DNA from: an uncultured Christensenellaceae bacterium
GTDB taxonomy: Bacteria; Bacillota; Clostridia; Christensenellales; UBA3700
Assembly (NCBI GenBank): GCA_910587685.1
Contig: CAJUMY010000004.1
Coordinates: 1-64,000 of the forward strand
Direction: 5' to 3'
Length of the DNA: 64,000 bases
The notes beneath the pieces are model-generated. The model was given only the letters and a program-made list of their open reading frames with translations. It did no database searches and was not told the origin of the DNA. Numbering within the stretch: position 1 is the stretch's first letter; every line of letters starts with the position of its first letter. Position numbers and translations under genes: made by a program. Shown here piece by piece: positions 9,806 through 17,690 of the stretch.

Positions 9806-10135
9806 TAACAGGGGTACACGAACACCCAGATTGAGAAACCGAGTTTTCGGTTTCTTTTTCTTTTGCGCAGTTTTCGTCCTCGCCGCCGTTGACGTCGGGG
9901 TAATCGGGGAAAATTAAGTTCAAAAGCAGTTCGTTCTTTTGTTCGCTTTTTAGATTGAAAAGCACTTTCATTTTATCGTCGTACAGCACAACGCGATAAA
10001 TGAACGTGTCAATCAATGCCTTGCGGTTTTTCGTCTTGGAATAGTCCAACACGCGGAAATGCTTTAACCACTTGCGAATATCGTCGTAAGTGTAATTGAT
10101 TTGCAACGCCTTTTCGCTTTCAATCTAAAGCGAGT
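9806..10135 (-). pseudogene. C-terminal remnant of a large serine recombinase
   Basis: About 110 codons on the minus strand resemble the C-terminal part of resolvase/recombinase proteins: YDDIRKWLKHFRVLDY, RKALIDTFIYRVVLYDDK, MKVLFNLKSEQK. The same pattern is seen in the 53.9-54.6 kb recombinase half (GKRRLIDGFVNSIYLFDDK). There is no catalytic resolvase domain or zinc ribbon, and an in-frame TAG stops the reading upstream at about 10136. The 3' side runs into the duplicated tRNA end. It is the decayed tail of an integrated element, not a working gene. Confidence 0.7.
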
Positions 10136-10272
10136 ATTTCTTTTAAACGGATATTTGACCGTATAACTAATATGGCATTTTTTCAAAACAAGTCGATCCC
10201 GAGCGGTTCGGTGTAAGTCCGTCGGCAAATAGCGTTAGCAAGGTAACCTTATCGAGCCGCTAGTTATCGGCA
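10136..10272. other. short intergenic stretch, nothing firm
   Basis: Between the recombinase remnant and the DUF2461 gene. It includes GCGGTTCGGTGTAAGTCCG near 10203, faintly like part of a structured RNA, but no full fold was recognised. Probably residual element DNA. Confidence 0.4.
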
Positions 10273-10956
10273 TTAGCGCGTCGGCATTTTGAATTCTTTT
10301 AGCGCCTTATTCAAATAATCGTTGAACGGTTTCATAGCCTTAAAGATCTCAACAGATTTACGCAAAAAAGCGTCGCTGTCGCAAACTTCTTCGTCTGTCA
10401 TCTTATATTCTAAATACCACGATTTATATTTTAAGTATTCGGCTTGCGGATGTTCTTTGTCATATCCCGAAGGAACGTTTTTTAACGCCGTTCCGTTCAC
10501 GGTAAAATACTTCTTAAATTCCGTTGAGGATATTACGTCGTTCCATTCGTCGGGGTGTTTAGAAATATGATCGCGAACCATCGCAGTGGCGTTCGTAAAC
10601 ATATCGGCAAATAAGCCGCCCCCTAAAAACGTGCCGCCGTTAGGCTTTATCATCAAATAGTATCCGACGGGAATAGGGAGTTTGCCCATTGACGAAATGT
10701 GCGCTCTGAAAGACGGATTGTACGGCGATTTATCGTGGCTGAATCGCGTATCGCGTACAAGTTTGAACGTGAGTTCCTTTGGAATATTTTTTAATACGCT
10801 TGGGTCGAACGCGCCGATATCGTAGATAAGCTCTTGTATAAGTTTTTCGAATTGCTTGTTAGCTTCTTTGTATTCTTTTTTGTGCGCGTGATACCAGTCG
10901 CGATAGTTGTTTAAGGAAAGTTCCGAAAGATAGTTTAGTATGATTTTTGTGTTCAT
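10273..10956 (-). CDS. DUF2461 domain protein
   Basis: 227 aa matching the DUF2461 (TIGR02453) pattern along its full length: LNNYRDWYHAHKKEY at the N-terminus, FKLVRDTRFSHDKSPYNPSF in the middle and GGGLF further on. Members are widespread soluble proteins of unknown biochemical role. It follows the TetR gene by 28 bp on the same strand, so the two form a likely operon whose control would fall to that TetR protein and the palindrome at 11569. No signal peptide. Confidence 0.88.
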   Translation of the reverse strand: MNTKIILNYLSELSLNNYRDWYHAHKKEYKEANKQFEKLIQELIYDIGAFDPSVLKNIPKELTFKLVRDTRFSHDKSPYNPSFRAHISSMGKLPIPVGYYLMIKPNGGTFLGGGLFADMFTNATAMVRDHISKHPDEWNDVISSTEFKKYFTVNGTALKNVPSGYDKEHPQAEYLKYKSWYLEYKMTDEEVCDSDAFLRKSVEIFKAMKPFNDYLNKALKEFKMPTR

Positions 10957-10984
10957 TTTGTCTTCCTCGATATTATATGAGCTA

Positions 10985-11539
10985 TTATTCTTGCGCTTTA
11001 ATGAATGCTTTTAATGCCTTTTCGAGTATAGTCGCGCTTTCGTCGTCGGAAATATTTGCGCCTCCGGTTGCGATCATTGTCGCTACGCCGTGAGTAAATA
11101 CTATCAGCATTATGTAGATTTCTTTTATTTTTTCTTCCGATAAGGATAGTTTTTTAGAAAGTTGCGCCGTCGCTTGCTTATCTCCCATCCACTCGTAAAT
11201 ATCGTCAAAGCTGTTTAACCCGTTAAGTTTTTGTAAAAACAATAACTTAAAAAGGTTTGTTTCATATTTGGCGAAAGCAACGTTTGCTCTCGCCATACTT
11301 TCCAATGCGTTTTCTTTGTCCGCGCGTGAGTAGATAAATTCGTTATAGAATCGCATTGCCGCTTCGACTACCGCTGATTTCAATGCTTCCATATTACTGA
11401 AATAACTGTATATCGGTTGAACGGAACAGCCGATTGCGACGGCTATGTTTTTGACGACTACTTGCTCATATCCGTTTTCTCGCGCTAACTTGAAAGCAAC
11501 GTCTAAAATCATCTCTTTCGTTATTCGTTGTTTAGGCAT
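10985..11539 (-). CDS. TetR/AcrR family transcriptional regulator
   Basis: 184 aa. Residues 1-48 carry the TetR DNA-binding domain (ITKEMILDVAFKLARENG, then IAVAIGCSVQPIYSYFSNME as the HTH). The C-terminal part (about 80-184, FAKYETNLFKLLFL, IVFTHGVATMIA) resembles the WHG-type TetR ligand domain. The family acts as dimeric repressors released by small ligands. A perfect palindrome lies 30 bp upstream of the start, which fits autoregulation of the TetR-DUF2461 operon. Ligand unknown. Confidence 0.9.
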   Translation of the reverse strand: MPKQRITKEMILDVAFKLARENGYEQVVVKNIAVAIGCSVQPIYSYFSNMEALKSAVVEAAMRFYNEFIYSRADKENALESMARANVAFAKYETNLFKLLFLQKLNGLNSFDDIYEWMGDKQATAQLSKKLSLSEEKIKEIYIMLIVFTHGVATMIATGGANISDDESATILEKALKAFIKAQE

Positions 11540-11568
11540 CAGAAGAGACCTCTCGATAATAAATATGT

Positions 11569-11590
11569 TTATATAATATAGATTATATAA
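11569..11590. promoter_or_regulatory. palindromic operator candidate for the TetR regulator
   Basis: TTATATAAT-ATAG-ATTATATAA is a perfect 9+4+9 inverted repeat 30-51 bp upstream of the TetR start. Size and placement fit a TetR operator overlapping its own promoter. Being all A/T, some chance symmetry cannot be excluded. Confidence 0.6.
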
Positions 11591-11723
11591 CGCTATTTGT
11601 ACTAAGTCAAGCGTTTTGCTTATCTTTACGTAGACATATGAGATCGTAGCTACTTAATGCAGAAGGATATAATAAAGATTAAGAAATAATAATTAATTAT
11701 TACGGTTATTTTGGAATTCGGGG

Positions 11724-11758
11724 TTGACAACGCCGATTAAAAACGTTACTATTAGTAA
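11724..11758 (+). promoter_or_regulatory. sigma-A promoter with overlapping palindrome, upstream of the broken PadR gene
   Basis: TTGACA (11724-11729), a 17 bp spacer and TACTAT (11747-11752) form a good vegetative promoter. A perfect palindrome TTACTA-T-TAGTAA (11746-11758) covers the -10, as expected of a repressor site, possibly PadR autoregulation. It would originally have driven padR and the hydrolase, and may now help express the inserted methylase island. Confidence 0.65.
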
Positions 11759-11772
11759 TATAGGATGAAAGT

Positions 11773-11814
11773 ATGGAAAATATAATTTTAGGTTTACTGT
11801 TACTATTGTTCTGA
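11773..11814 (+). pseudogene. N-terminal stub of a PadR-family regulator gene
   Basis: ATG behind AGGATG opens a 13-residue frame, MENIILGLLLLLF, then TGA. MENIILGLLLL is, from memory of the family, a common N-terminus of clostridial PadR regulators. The matching C-terminal piece of such a protein lies 3.4 kb downstream at 15221-15418, across the AT-rich island. The stop falls at the apparent junction of host and inserted DNA. Confidence 0.6.
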
Positions 11815-11979
11815 ACGGTTTATCGGTTGACTTTTAACAAAACTCAACTTTTTTATTTTTTTGTTTTCTGATTTTTGGTATTTTGTTGATTGAAAAAGCT
11901 GTCAGATCTTGACGAAAATATAAAAATCTATTATAATAATACTCGTAACTATTATCTTTTGTTTGTTTAGGAGAAACAT

Positions 11980-12789
11980 ATGCCTATCATTGAGCCCTTT
12001 GTTAGATGGGCAGGAGGAAAAAGCTGGTTTATACCACATTTAATTGATATTATAAGCTCGATGGAGTTTAATCATTTTCATGAACCGTTTCTCGGTGGAG
12101 CGGCAATCTTTTTAGCGTTGGATCATAAGAAAAAAGCATATTTATCAGATATTAATGAAGAATTAATAAATGCGTATATTCAAATACGTGATAATCCTAA
12201 TCAGGTTATTGAAAGATTAATATCTTATGAAAACACGGAAGATTCTTATTATAAAATTAGAGATTTAAAGTTGGAAGAACCAATCGAGCAGGCGGCGCGG
12301 TTTATATTTTTAAATCAGACTTCATATAATGGACTATATCGTGTTAATAGCTCTGGTGGATACAATGTACCTTACGGGCATAGAAAAAATTGGCACTATG
12401 ATAATAAAAGGATATTACAAGTTAGCGAAAAACTTCAAAAGACAAGTATCAAGTGTGGGGATTTTGGGTGTAATAAATATATCATTAAAAGGCATGATTT
12501 AGTTTTTTTAGATCCACCATATACTGTTTCGCATAATAATAATGGGTTTATAGAATACAACAAAAATATATTCTCATTAAGTGACCAAGAACGACTATGT
12601 TGTTTTATCGAATATATTAAGCATAAAGATGCTTATTATATTTTAACAAACGCCGCTCACCCAAAAATAAAAGAGATTTTTGGGAAAGAGGATCAGCCTA
12701 TTGTTTTTTCAAGAAACAGTTTAATAGGGGGAAAAAATTCTAAAAGAGAAAAAATTGACGAATATATTTTTACAAATATACGGAGGTAG
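11980..12789 (+). CDS. D12-class (Dam-like) N6-adenine DNA methyltransferase
   Basis: 269 aa. RWAGGK at 9-14 and FLGGAAIF at about 38-45 make the SAM-binding motif I region; LSDINEELI follows; SYNGLYRVNSSGGYNVPYG is the Dam/DpnM-like segment; DPPY at 178-181 is the catalytic motif IV. It methylates adenine N6 in a short DNA site; specificity cannot be read from sequence alone. GGAG precedes the ATG. Six bp separate it from the DGQHR-nuclease gene, so the two are co-transcribed. Base use is more A/T-rich than the chromosomal neighbours, a sign of transfer. It probably protects host DNA from its partner. Confidence 0.92.
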   Translation: MPIIEPFVRWAGGKSWFIPHLIDIISSMEFNHFHEPFLGGAAIFLALDHKKKAYLSDINEELINAYIQIRDNPNQVIERLISYENTEDSYYKIRDLKLEEPIEQAARFIFLNQTSYNGLYRVNSSGGYNVPYGHRKNWHYDNKRILQVSEKLQKTSIKCGDFGCNKYIIKRHDLVFLDPPYTVSHNNNGFIEYNKNIFSLSDQERLCCFIEYIKHKDAYYILTNAAHPKIKEIFGKEDQPIVFSRNSLIGGKNSKREKIDEYIFTNIRR

Positions 12790-12795
12790 GTAAGA

Positions 12796-15099
12796 ATGGG
12801 AAAAACGACTTGGAATAAAATCGTATGCGATCAGGATTTGGCAAAAGCACGCGCTTTAAGAAGTAAAACATATATTGTCTCTAAAGAAAGAGTTGGTGCT
12901 TTGGACGCATTGCGCTTAGAAGGTTGGGAGTATATTAAAACTTATGCTGACAAGAGATTTATCAGTGTAAAACGAAGCAAACCTGTTGATGAAGTTTTTG
13001 AGGATAAAGTATGGTCTCTTTTTGCAAAAATGGGATTTACACATATGAATTTTGATCGTCATTTTGTAATGGCGTATAATTCTAGAAATTCTAATGATAC
13101 ACAGCAAATTGATATTTTTGCTGCTGATGAAGAATCAATTATCATTGTTGAATGTAAAGCTTCAAATTCAGATACGCCCCAAGAAGGTGTATTTAAGAAA
13201 GATATTGAAGCACTTCATGGACAAATGGATGGCTTGACCAAAGAAGCACGTTCAAAATTTCCTGGGAGAAAGATTAAGTTTATTTGGGCTACGCATAATT
13301 ATATTTTGAATAAAGCGGATCAACAAAGATTAAAAGAATGGGAAATTATTCATTTTAGTGATGCTGTAGTAGATTATTATTTAGAATTGACAAAACACCT
13401 AGGAACAAGTGCTAAATATCAATTTTTGGGAAAAGTTTTTGCAAATATCGAAATAAAAAATATGGATGATAAAATACCAGCAATTCAAGGAGAAATGGGA
13501 GGGTTCAAGTATTATTCGTTTTCCATTGAGCCCGAGCGATTGCTAAAAATTGGGTATGTTCTTCATAGAAATGAAGCTAACAAAAATATGATGCCGACTT
13601 ATCAACGATTAATTAAAAAGGCACGCTTGAAATCAGTACAACAGTTTGTTAATGATGGAGGGTATTTTCCGAATTCAATTATTATAAGTATTGACACTAA
13701 TGGTCGCGGATTAAGATTTGAGCCTTCCTCAACCAAAGTTGATGGTTGTATATCAAAACTTGGTGTATTGTATTTGCCTAAGCGCTATCGTTCTGCATAT
13801 ATAATTGATGGACAGCATAGACTATATGGATATTCCGATTCCCGTTATGCGAAAAACAATACGATTCCTGTAGTTGCTTTTGTGGATTTAGAACGAGAAG
13901 AGCAAATAAAACTTTTTATGGACATAAACGAAAATCAAAAAGCAGTTCCTAAAACTCTGAGGGTAACGCTTAACTCTGATATGCTATGGGAATCGCTGAA
14001 TTATAATGAACGTAGAAAGGCATTGCGTTCAAAAATTGCACAAATGTTAGGGGAGGAAGAAACATCTCCGTTGTTAGATCGCATAGTAATCGGTGACAAT
14101 GAAACTTTGCCTACGAGGTGTATAACCGTTGAAGCAGTTCAAAATGCATTAAACCGGTGCGACTTCTTCACTGTGTTTGGGAAGAAAAATGTCATCGTTA
14201 AAGATGGAACTTTTGATTTGGGTGAAAATCAAGCAACTTGTGATTTTTTTTATCCGTTTATTGAAGAATGCTTAAAATATGTTATGCAAAACGCAGAAGA
14301 AGAATGGAATAAAGGAGAAAAAGATTATGGATTATTAACAATTAATCGCGGAATACAAGCGATCTTGCGTGTTATCAATGATATAGTTAATCATTTGGTT
14401 GAAATAGGAAATTTATCGCCGAAACAAGACAAATTAGAAACTTGTCTCACACAAGTAAAATTTTATCTTGATCCTCTTATAGATTACTTGAAAAATTTAA
14501 CATTTGATATGAGAAAAGATTTGAGAGGGTATTTTGGAGGAGGTGCTGAAACAAGATTTTGGCGTGCATTTCAAAAAGCAATAGCTGACAGCAGGGCAGA
14601 TTTTATTCCAGATGGCTTAAAAGAGTATTGGGATAATGAAGCAAAATTGTATAACCAAGAATCTCTCCAATTTTTGACAGAAATAAGAAAAGAGATTAAA
14701 GCTATATTTGAAAAAGAGCTTGAAAAACTATATGGTGATAGTTGGCTAATTAAAGCTTTGCCTAAAACAATTTATACACGTGCAAAAACAGAGGCTGATG
14801 ATAAAAATTATGATCTAATTAGTTCGGGTCAAGCTGGTGAAATTTCAATTTGGGATTGCGTTAATTTGTCTGATTGTAAAAATATTGCAACAATTGGAAA
14901 TCATTGGGCAGCTGTTTTTGAAAAATTTTTAGTTCGCCCAGAAGAAGAAAAAATTTCAGGTGGCAAAGAAGCTAAAACAGAATGGATGTCAAAGGTAGAA
15001 ACAATATTTAATAAACTACATAGGATGTCTTATAGTGTAACAGAATCTGAATTTAAATTAATTAAATCTATATATTTATGGAAATGTTTAAATGATTAA
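12796..15099 (+). CDS. PD-(D/E)XK-like nuclease fused to a DGQHR (DndB-like) domain
   Basis: 767 aa. Around residues 95-125, QQIDIFAADEES followed by IIIVECKAS gives D106 and E119-x-K121, the D-x(n)-E-x-K pattern of PD-(D/E)XK nucleases. The central part carries YIIDGQHRLYGY (DGQHR at 338-342) and LFMDINENQKAVP, the hallmarks of DGQHR/DndB-type proteins, a ParB-like fold seen in phosphorothioate and deazaguanine DNA modification systems. The C-terminal 350 residues are mainly helical and unrecognised. It immediately follows the D12 methylase, suggesting a restriction/modification or phage-defence pair. No other dnd, dpd or ssp gene is nearby. AT-rich codon use. Confidence 0.82.
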   Translation: MGKTTWNKIVCDQDLAKARALRSKTYIVSKERVGALDALRLEGWEYIKTYADKRFISVKRSKPVDEVFEDKVWSLFAKMGFTHMNFDRHFVMAYNSRNSNDTQQIDIFAADEESIIIVECKASNSDTPQEGVFKKDIEALHGQMDGLTKEARSKFPGRKIKFIWATHNYILNKADQQRLKEWEIIHFSDAVVDYYLELTKHLGTSAKYQFLGKVFANIEIKNMDDKIPAIQGEMGGFKYYSFSIEPERLLKIGYVLHRNEANKNMMPTYQRLIKKARLKSVQQFVNDGGYFPNSIIISIDTNGRGLRFEPSSTKVDGCISKLGVLYLPKRYRSAYIIDGQHRLYGYSDSRYAKNNTIPVVAFVDLEREEQIKLFMDINENQKAVPKTLRVTLNSDMLWESLNYNERRKALRSKIAQMLGEEETSPLLDRIVIGDNETLPTRCITVEAVQNALNRCDFFTVFGKKNVIVKDGTFDLGENQATCDFFYPFIEECLKYVMQNAEEEWNKGEKDYGLLTINRGIQAILRVINDIVNHLVEIGNLSPKQDKLETCLTQVKFYLDPLIDYLKNLTFDMRKDLRGYFGGGAETRFWRAFQKAIADSRADFIPDGLKEYWDNEAKLYNQESLQFLTEIRKEIKAIFEKELEKLYGDSWLIKALPKTIYTRAKTEADDKNYDLISSGQAGEISIWDCVNLSDCKNIATIGNHWAAVFEKFLVRPEEEKISGGKEAKTEWMSKVETIFNKLHRMSYSVTESEFKLIKSIYLWKCLND

Positions 15100-15220
15100 T
15101 GTGGGAAATTTGGGTGATTGAAGAATATATACAGCTATGAGTTGCATTTGATTATCTGCCACAACGAAACTGTTCAAAAACTAAGTAGGGAATGATGGTT
15201 TTCTCTAAATCACTTTGTAG
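15100..15220. other. 3' edge of the AT-rich island
   Basis: No gene. AAACTGTTCA at 15167-15176 is a 9/10 inverted match to TGAACGGTTT at 11812-11821, so these may mark the island ends. Confidence 0.4.
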
Positions 15221-15418
15221 AATATCTTTTGTTCAGCTTTTGGTGAATTTTGTCTTAAGTTAGATAAAATCTGTAACGAAGGCGCAGCAATGGCATGCGA
15301 AAATCAAAGTAATGATATATTTTATTTTCAACTGCAAACGGCAACTTACGGACGCGATTTGATAGAATTCAATATTGAATGGTACGAGCGCTTATTAAAA
15401 AATATCAGCGGTGATTAA
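15221..15418 (+). pseudogene. C-terminal remnant of the PadR-family regulator
   Basis: An open stretch of about 65 codons ending in TAA at 15416-15418. It reads ...KLDKICNEGAAMACEN, then DIFYFQLQTATYGRDLIEF and NIEWYERLLKNI. This matches the C-terminal helical domain typical of clostridial PadR regulators (I-C-x-E-G, Y-Q-L-x-T-A-x-x-G, W-Y-E-x-L-L). A TAG precedes it and no N-terminal HTH is present. An internal ATG at 15290 could still give a 42-residue product. The missing N-terminus is at 11773. It ends one base before the hydrolase start, so padR and the hydrolase were an operon. Confidence 0.65.
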
Positions 15419-15419
15419 T

Positions 15420-16217
15420 ATGGAAAAGTTATATCTTGACAATTCTCCTATTGCTTATTATATCGACGGTAAGGCAAACAAAGAATGGATTGTTTTTCTT
15501 CACGCCGCGTTTGTCGATCATAGAATGTTTGAAAAACAGTTCGAATACTTCTCGGGTAAGTATAATTTGCTGGCTATCGATATTTTAGGACACGGCGACT
15601 CGATTTGCGCGAGGAAAGGCGACGGCATTGAAAAGATGTCTGATTGGATAGATATGATTTTTCAAAAGCATGGCATAACCGCCGCGCATTTCGTCGGGAT
15701 ATCGTTAGGTTCGGTTTTTATACAGGACTTTGCCAACAAGTACGAAAATAAGGTATTTTCGCTAGCTTGCTTCGGAGGTTATGACATAAATAATTTTGAC
15801 GTTACAAAGCAAAAAGCTAATTCAAAAGCTCAAATGAAGATGATGATGAAAGCATTATTTTCTATCAAGTGGTTTGCAAAAGAAAATAAAAAGATCTCCG
15901 CCTATACGAGCGAAGCGCAAACGGCATTTTACTGTCTTAATATTCGATTTAAGAAAAGTTCGTTTAGGTACATGGCAGGTTTACAAAAGCTCATAAATAA
16001 ATATCCGAAAAAGAAGCGGCGATATCCGTTGTTAATCGGTTGCGGAGAGCATGATATACCTACGGAAATCGAAATCGTAAACGAATGGGCGAAGTATGAA
16101 AATTGCGATAAAGTAATTTTCAAAGAAGCGGGACATTGCGTTAATATGGACGCTCCGCAAGAGTTTAATCTTTGCATTGAAAAATTTTTGCGAAAAAATC
16201 ATTGTGAGAACTTGTGA
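15420..16217 (+). CDS. alpha/beta hydrolase
   Basis: 265 aa. HAAFVDHRMF near 28 gives the oxyanion region; GISLGSVF holds the nucleophile Ser at about 95; GCGEHDIPTE supplies the acidic residue; EAGHCVNMDAPQEF the catalytic His. This is the full triad of the alpha/beta hydrolase fold, about the usual 260-280 aa. No signal peptide, so cytoplasmic; substrate unknown. The ATG at 15420 was chosen because the in-frame GTG three codons upstream lies inside the end of the padR remnant. Once probably controlled by the now broken PadR regulator. Confidence 0.88.
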   Translation: MEKLYLDNSPIAYYIDGKANKEWIVFLHAAFVDHRMFEKQFEYFSGKYNLLAIDILGHGDSICARKGDGIEKMSDWIDMIFQKHGITAAHFVGISLGSVFIQDFANKYENKVFSLACFGGYDINNFDVTKQKANSKAQMKMMMKALFSIKWFAKENKKISAYTSEAQTAFYCLNIRFKKSSFRYMAGLQKLINKYPKKKRRYPLLIGCGEHDIPTEIEIVNEWAKYENCDKVIFKEAGHCVNMDAPQEFNLCIEKFLRKNHCENL

Positions 16218-16223
16218 CTTACC

Positions 16224-16262
16224 GACCTTGATGATAACTAACGCTATGATCAAGGTCTTTTA
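16224..16262 (+). terminator. intrinsic terminator after the hydrolase
   Basis: GACCTTGAT (16224-16232) pairs with ATCAAGGTC (16249-16257), followed by TTTT. Confidence 0.8.
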
Positions 16263-16327
16263 GTATATATAGCCGCTTGTTTATATACTTTTAATATGAT
16301 ATAATATCAAATCGGGAGTATAACACA

Positions 16328-16603
16328 GTGGCAAAAAAATACGATAAGAACAATATAGATAGATGTTCTTTGCAATATAAAGAAAAGAAATGGTCTAAAA
16401 TTAAATTTTATTCAAGTCTTGTTACGGCAGGGATGATGTTTGTAAATATAATAATTTGGTTCGTAGTTCTGTTGTTTGACGTTGACCTATGGATCTCTTT
16501 ACGGTATATCGCGGTAACGTTTGCGCTTGAATTGGTAGCATTTGTCGTAATGGTGATAAGTTTTTGGAAATTTCGACGTATAGAAAGAAACAGAAAACAC
16601 TAG
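16328..16603 (+). CDS. small two-helix membrane protein of unknown function
   Basis: 91 aa. The first 30 residues are strongly basic and polar, then two transmembrane helices at about 31-52 and 59-82, and a basic tail (KFRRIERNRKH). Both ends should be cytoplasmic. Start is a GTG behind GGGAG. No family recognised. It lies alone between the hydrolase terminator and the DUF3795 gene, with a TATAAT-like box at about 16300. Confidence 0.55.
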   Translation: MAKKYDKNNIDRCSLQYKEKKWSKIKFYSSLVTAGMMFVNIIIWFVVLLFDVDLWISLRYIAVTFALELVAFVVMVISFWKFRRIERNRKH

Positions 16604-16703
16604 TTAACGCCGATAGAAAAATCACCATAATTTCAAAAAATGATATACATATGGATATGTTTTATAGATAAAATAATTATGAGAATAGGAGGGTGGTTCG
16701 TTT

Positions 16704-16961
16704 ATGATAGAATCGAGATGCGGTATACTGTGCAGTGAATGCGGGTATAGGGAACAGACGGGATGCAAAGGATGCGCTCAAATGGAGAAGCCGTTTTGGG
16801 CTGATAGTTGTCCTGTGAAATCATGTTGCGAGGATAAAAATCACGAACATTGCGGAACGTGCGAGAACTTCACTTGCGAATTGCTGCATCAATTCGCGTA
16901 TGACGAAAAGCAGGGCGACAACGGCAAAAGAATAGAGCAGTGTAAAAAGTGGAAGGGATAA
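16704..16961 (+). CDS. DUF3795-type cysteine-rich protein
   Basis: 85 aa with twelve cysteines. CGILCSECGYREQTGCKGC, CPVKSCCEDKNHEHCGTC and FTCE are the DUF3795 pattern, which probably binds metal through its CxxC pairs. A good AGGAGG ribosome site precedes the ATG at 9 bp. Function of the family is unknown. A longer DUF3795 protein is encoded at 49984-50496. Confidence 0.85.
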   Translation: MIESRCGILCSECGYREQTGCKGCAQMEKPFWADSCPVKSCCEDKNHEHCGTCENFTCELLHQFAYDEKQGDNGKRIEQCKKWKG

Positions 16962-17690
16962 AAATAAATATCCCGTTGCCCTTTATTGCTTTGATTAGAA
17001 GTTGTATAAAACGCGTAAAATGCGTTTAAGCAAAACGGCATATAAATTCCAGGTCTGCGTTTATATGACCGATCGCATTTTGCGGGTTATGTAATATAAT
17101 TGTTTAGGTTTCTATATTGACGGATATTGCAAATTTTGATTTTGAAAAACGCTTCGTTATAATCGAGAGTAGAGTTCTTTAGGGCGTTCGATATTTTTTA
17201 TTTCTGTCTTCATAGCTTTGAAAAAAGCGATATCGAGATGAAATACTTGATTTTTATATCGAGGACAAAGTTTATCGTTGTTATTTATTAAAATCTTTTA
17301 TTGCGTTGAAAGTTTGTTTATAGCCGGTTTCAGTTACGAAAAATTTATTTTTATTAAATCGATTCACTTGCCGACGTTTTGAGTCGGCGGTGTTTTTTAT
17401 CATTTGAAAGACTCAATAACGCGGCGTCTTCGATCGCCGAAGTTTTTATACTTAAAAGTACCTAATGGCATTGCTTATAATATGTTGAAAAAATGCTATT
17501 CATATATTTCGCCGCTATATCTTTGTGCAAAGTTTGTTATGCAGATCGAAAAAATATCAAATGATAAAGAAATTTTTTTGATCTATATGGATTTTGATAA
17601 CGCGGAGACATCTTCGAAATTTTAAGTAAATTCTTCAAATCTTACTCGGATAAGTTATAATTTTACCAACACACTGAGGAGGAAATGTAT
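16962..17690. other. 729 bp intergenic region, no supported gene
   Basis: AT-rich. A 73-codon frame starting with TTG at 17404 lacks a ribosome site and recognisable motifs. A ribosome site GAGGAGG lies at its right edge for the integrase. Confidence 0.55.

Noticed and set aside
10200..10265. GGTTCGGTGTAAGTCCG, reminiscent of part of a cobalamin riboswitch
   Set aside because: No B12 box or matching stems around it, and no relevant gene downstream.
17404..17625. A 73-codon frame starting with TTG
   Set aside because: No ribosome site and no recognisable motif; probably chance.
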